From JAZRUF01 sp045636205 (GTDB lineage: Bacteria > Bacillota > Clostridia > Oscillospirales > JAAYXM01): a stretch of DNA of 7,378 nucleotides. Below the pieces are notes generated by a model. It worked only from the letters and a program-made list of their open reading frames with translations, was not told the origin of the DNA and did no database searches. The stretch is taken from positions 1 through 7,378 of the forward strand of contig JAZTXE010000091.1 in the NCBI GenBank assembly GCA_045636205.1. Reading direction: 5' to 3'. The translations under genes were made by a program, and so were the position numbers. This document shows positions 6,566 to 7,378 of this stretch, piece by piece (the first letter of the stretch is position 1; every line of letters begins with the position of its first letter).

Positions 6566-6625
6566 AATATAGCATGCTCTTGGTGCGTTGTCAAGTAAAA
6601 TCAAAATATTTTTTATTTTTTTGAA
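6566..6625 (-). promoter_or_regulatory. Strong promoter of the LacI-family gene, with UP-like A/T tract
   Basis: On the minus strand a perfect -35 TTGACA (6594-6589) and a -10 TATATT (6571-6566, 5 of 6) are 17 bases apart. The stretch upstream of the -35 (6595-6625) is made of A and T tracts resembling an UP element. Transcription would begin near 6559, giving a leader of about 37 bases. An AGCATGCT palindrome (6571-6578) overlaps the -10 end and spacer. Confidence 0.8.
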
Positions 6626-6683
6626 ACTGCGCCTGAAATCATAAATAAAAAGACCTTTATGCTATTGCTTTTCAAAATTTTTA

Positions 6684-6692
6684 TGTTATATT
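6684..6692 (+). promoter_or_regulatory. Extended -10 promoter of the glycosidase-like gene
   Basis: TGT followed by TATATT (6687-6692) is an extended -10 element. A weak -35, TTGCTT (6665-6670), lies 16 bases upstream. Initiation near 6699 would leave a leader of about 53 bases. The region is very AT-rich, so neighbouring hexamers such as TATTAT at 6689-6694 are alternatives. Confidence 0.55.
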
Positions 6693-6716
6693 ATATGGAT
6701 AAGTATAGTTGAGAAA

Positions 6717-6734
6717 TACGGTCTATAGAACGTA
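6717..6734. repeat. 18-bp near-perfect palindrome in the leader of the glycosidase-like gene
   Basis: TACGGTCTATAGAACGTA: all nine position pairs are complementary except one (G6721/A6730). It lies downstream of the predicted transcription start and directly abuts the AGAAAGG ribosome binding site (6734-6740). It may be an operator for a dimeric regulator or an RNA hairpin affecting translation. It does not resemble the CG-centred palindrome at 5396-5407. Confidence 0.55.
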
Positions 6735-6751
6735 GAAAGGCAGATTAAAAC

Positions 6752-7378
6752 ATGAAGAATTTGACACTTGAACAGCACGCCAAAAGGGTTGAAAATATCA
6801 ACAATGCCGCCCGCGATAACAAAAAATTTATAAAGCGTCACAGAATTTGTGATTATATCCCGGGTCAGGCGACGTATAACTTAGGCGACTATCCGGCAAA
6901 ATTTTCAATTATGCCTACCGAGTACGATTATAATCTGCTCCGCGACATGGCTGAAAAAGGCGTAGGCCTTGTGCAGATACACGAGGAGTGGAATGATGCC
7001 ATCCGCCACCTTGGCGCGGATAAGTTTACAAGCCATGACCCGGAAGGCATGCAGAAGTTTGTCGATACCTGCCATGACTTGGGAATGAAAATAATCCCGT
7101 ACATATGCTCCGGATATTTTTCCTTGCACGACCCGGATTACACCGAGGACTTCAGGCGCGGTCCGTATGAAATCCGCCTCTCTCACTTCCGCTATGCAAA
7201 ATGCCACGCAGGCAGTGCCGCATGGCGTGAGTACGTGCTCCCGCGCACCTTCGCGGTTCTTGACAAGTACGGCTTTGACGGCATATATAACGACTGGGGC
7301 TATGACGGAATAGATTTAAAACAAATGTACAATTGGGACAAGCTCCCCTACGATGCGGAAATAGAAGACCTGCTCGCA
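6752..7378 (+). CDS. Putative TIM-barrel glycoside-hydrolase-like protein, N-terminal part (3' truncated by window edge)
   Basis: 209 codons are visible and the frame is open at the right edge. The ATG at 6752 follows AGAAAGG with 11 bases between. There is no signal peptide, so the product is probably cytoplasmic. After a charged helical N-terminus, the sequence shows alternating strand/helix blocks of a (beta/alpha)8 barrel: YNLLRDMAEKGVGLVQIHEEW (about 60-80), LGMKIIPYICSGY (110-122) and YGFDGIYNDWGYDG (173-186). The last block, an Asp-rich strand end (D176, D181) within DGIYNDWG, is the pattern seen in alpha-galactosidase-like (clan GH-D) and related barrels, where such an Asp can be catalytic. 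I do not recognise a specific family, so the glycosidase call is inference from fold-like pattern and sugar-locus context. It is transcribed divergently from the LacI-family gene across a 229-base AT-rich gap. Confidence 0.7.
   Translation, partial: MKNLTLEQHAKRVENINNAARDNKKFIKRHRICDYIPGQATYNLGDYPAKFSIMPTEYDYNLLRDMAEKGVGLVQIHEEWNDAIRHLGADKFTSHDPEGMQKFVDTCHDLGMKIIPYICSGYFSLHDPDYTEDFRRGPYEIRLSHFRYAKCHAGSAAWREYVLPRTFAVLDKYGFDGIYNDWGYDGIDLKQMYNWDKLPYDAEIEDLLA

Noticed and set aside
6905..7207. 100-residue minus-strand open frame near the right edge
   Set aside because: It is antisense to the plus-strand glycosidase-like frame, which has a good start, a ribosome binding site, a promoter and barrel-like motifs.
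1..7378. CRISPR array, insertion sequence, tRNA or rRNA
   Set aside because: No regularly spaced repeats, transposase motifs or recognisable structural RNA sequences were seen on either strand.

Overview
The window looks like a bacterial chromosome segment with moderate GC content. Strong AGGAGG-type ribosome binding sites, compact intergenic spaces, simple hairpin terminators and the gene families (NhaC antiporter, split transketolase, LacI regulator) suggest a Bacillota/Clostridia-type organism, perhaps from a gut. That placement is inference; there is no rRNA or marker gene here.

Layout, left to right. (1) The 3' part of an NhaC-type Na+/H+ antiporter gene (+), open at the left edge and closed by a clear terminator. 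(2) An independently transcribed gene (+) for a 529-residue protein made of two tandem amidohydrolase_2-like domains. The second domain has the metal-binding residues; the first has lost nearly all of them. (3) A strong convergent terminator that serves both strands. (4) A minus-strand operon reading SDR oxidoreductase -> transketolase N-terminal subunit -> transketolase C-terminal subunit, with the two transketolase genes overlapping by one base. (5) A perfect CG-centred 12-bp palindrome just upstream of the SDR gene, a good candidate for the LacI-family operator. (6) The LacI-family regulator gene (minus), with its own strong promoter and terminator. Its full helix-turn-helix is encoded only if translation starts at a CTG codon. 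(7) Divergent from it, the 5' part of a gene (+) for a putative TIM-barrel glycoside-hydrolase-like protein, running off the right edge.

Taken together, the right two thirds look like a LacI-controlled carbohydrate-use locus: a possible glycosidase, an oxidoreductase and a two-subunit transketolase that would move two-carbon units from a ketose derivative into central metabolism. No sugar kinase, isomerase, aldolase or sugar transporter is visible, so the substrate cannot be named from this window. The most unusual items are the half-dead tandem amidohydrolase, the CTG start of the regulator, the candidate operator, and an 18-bp near-perfect palindrome in the leader of the glycosidase-like gene.
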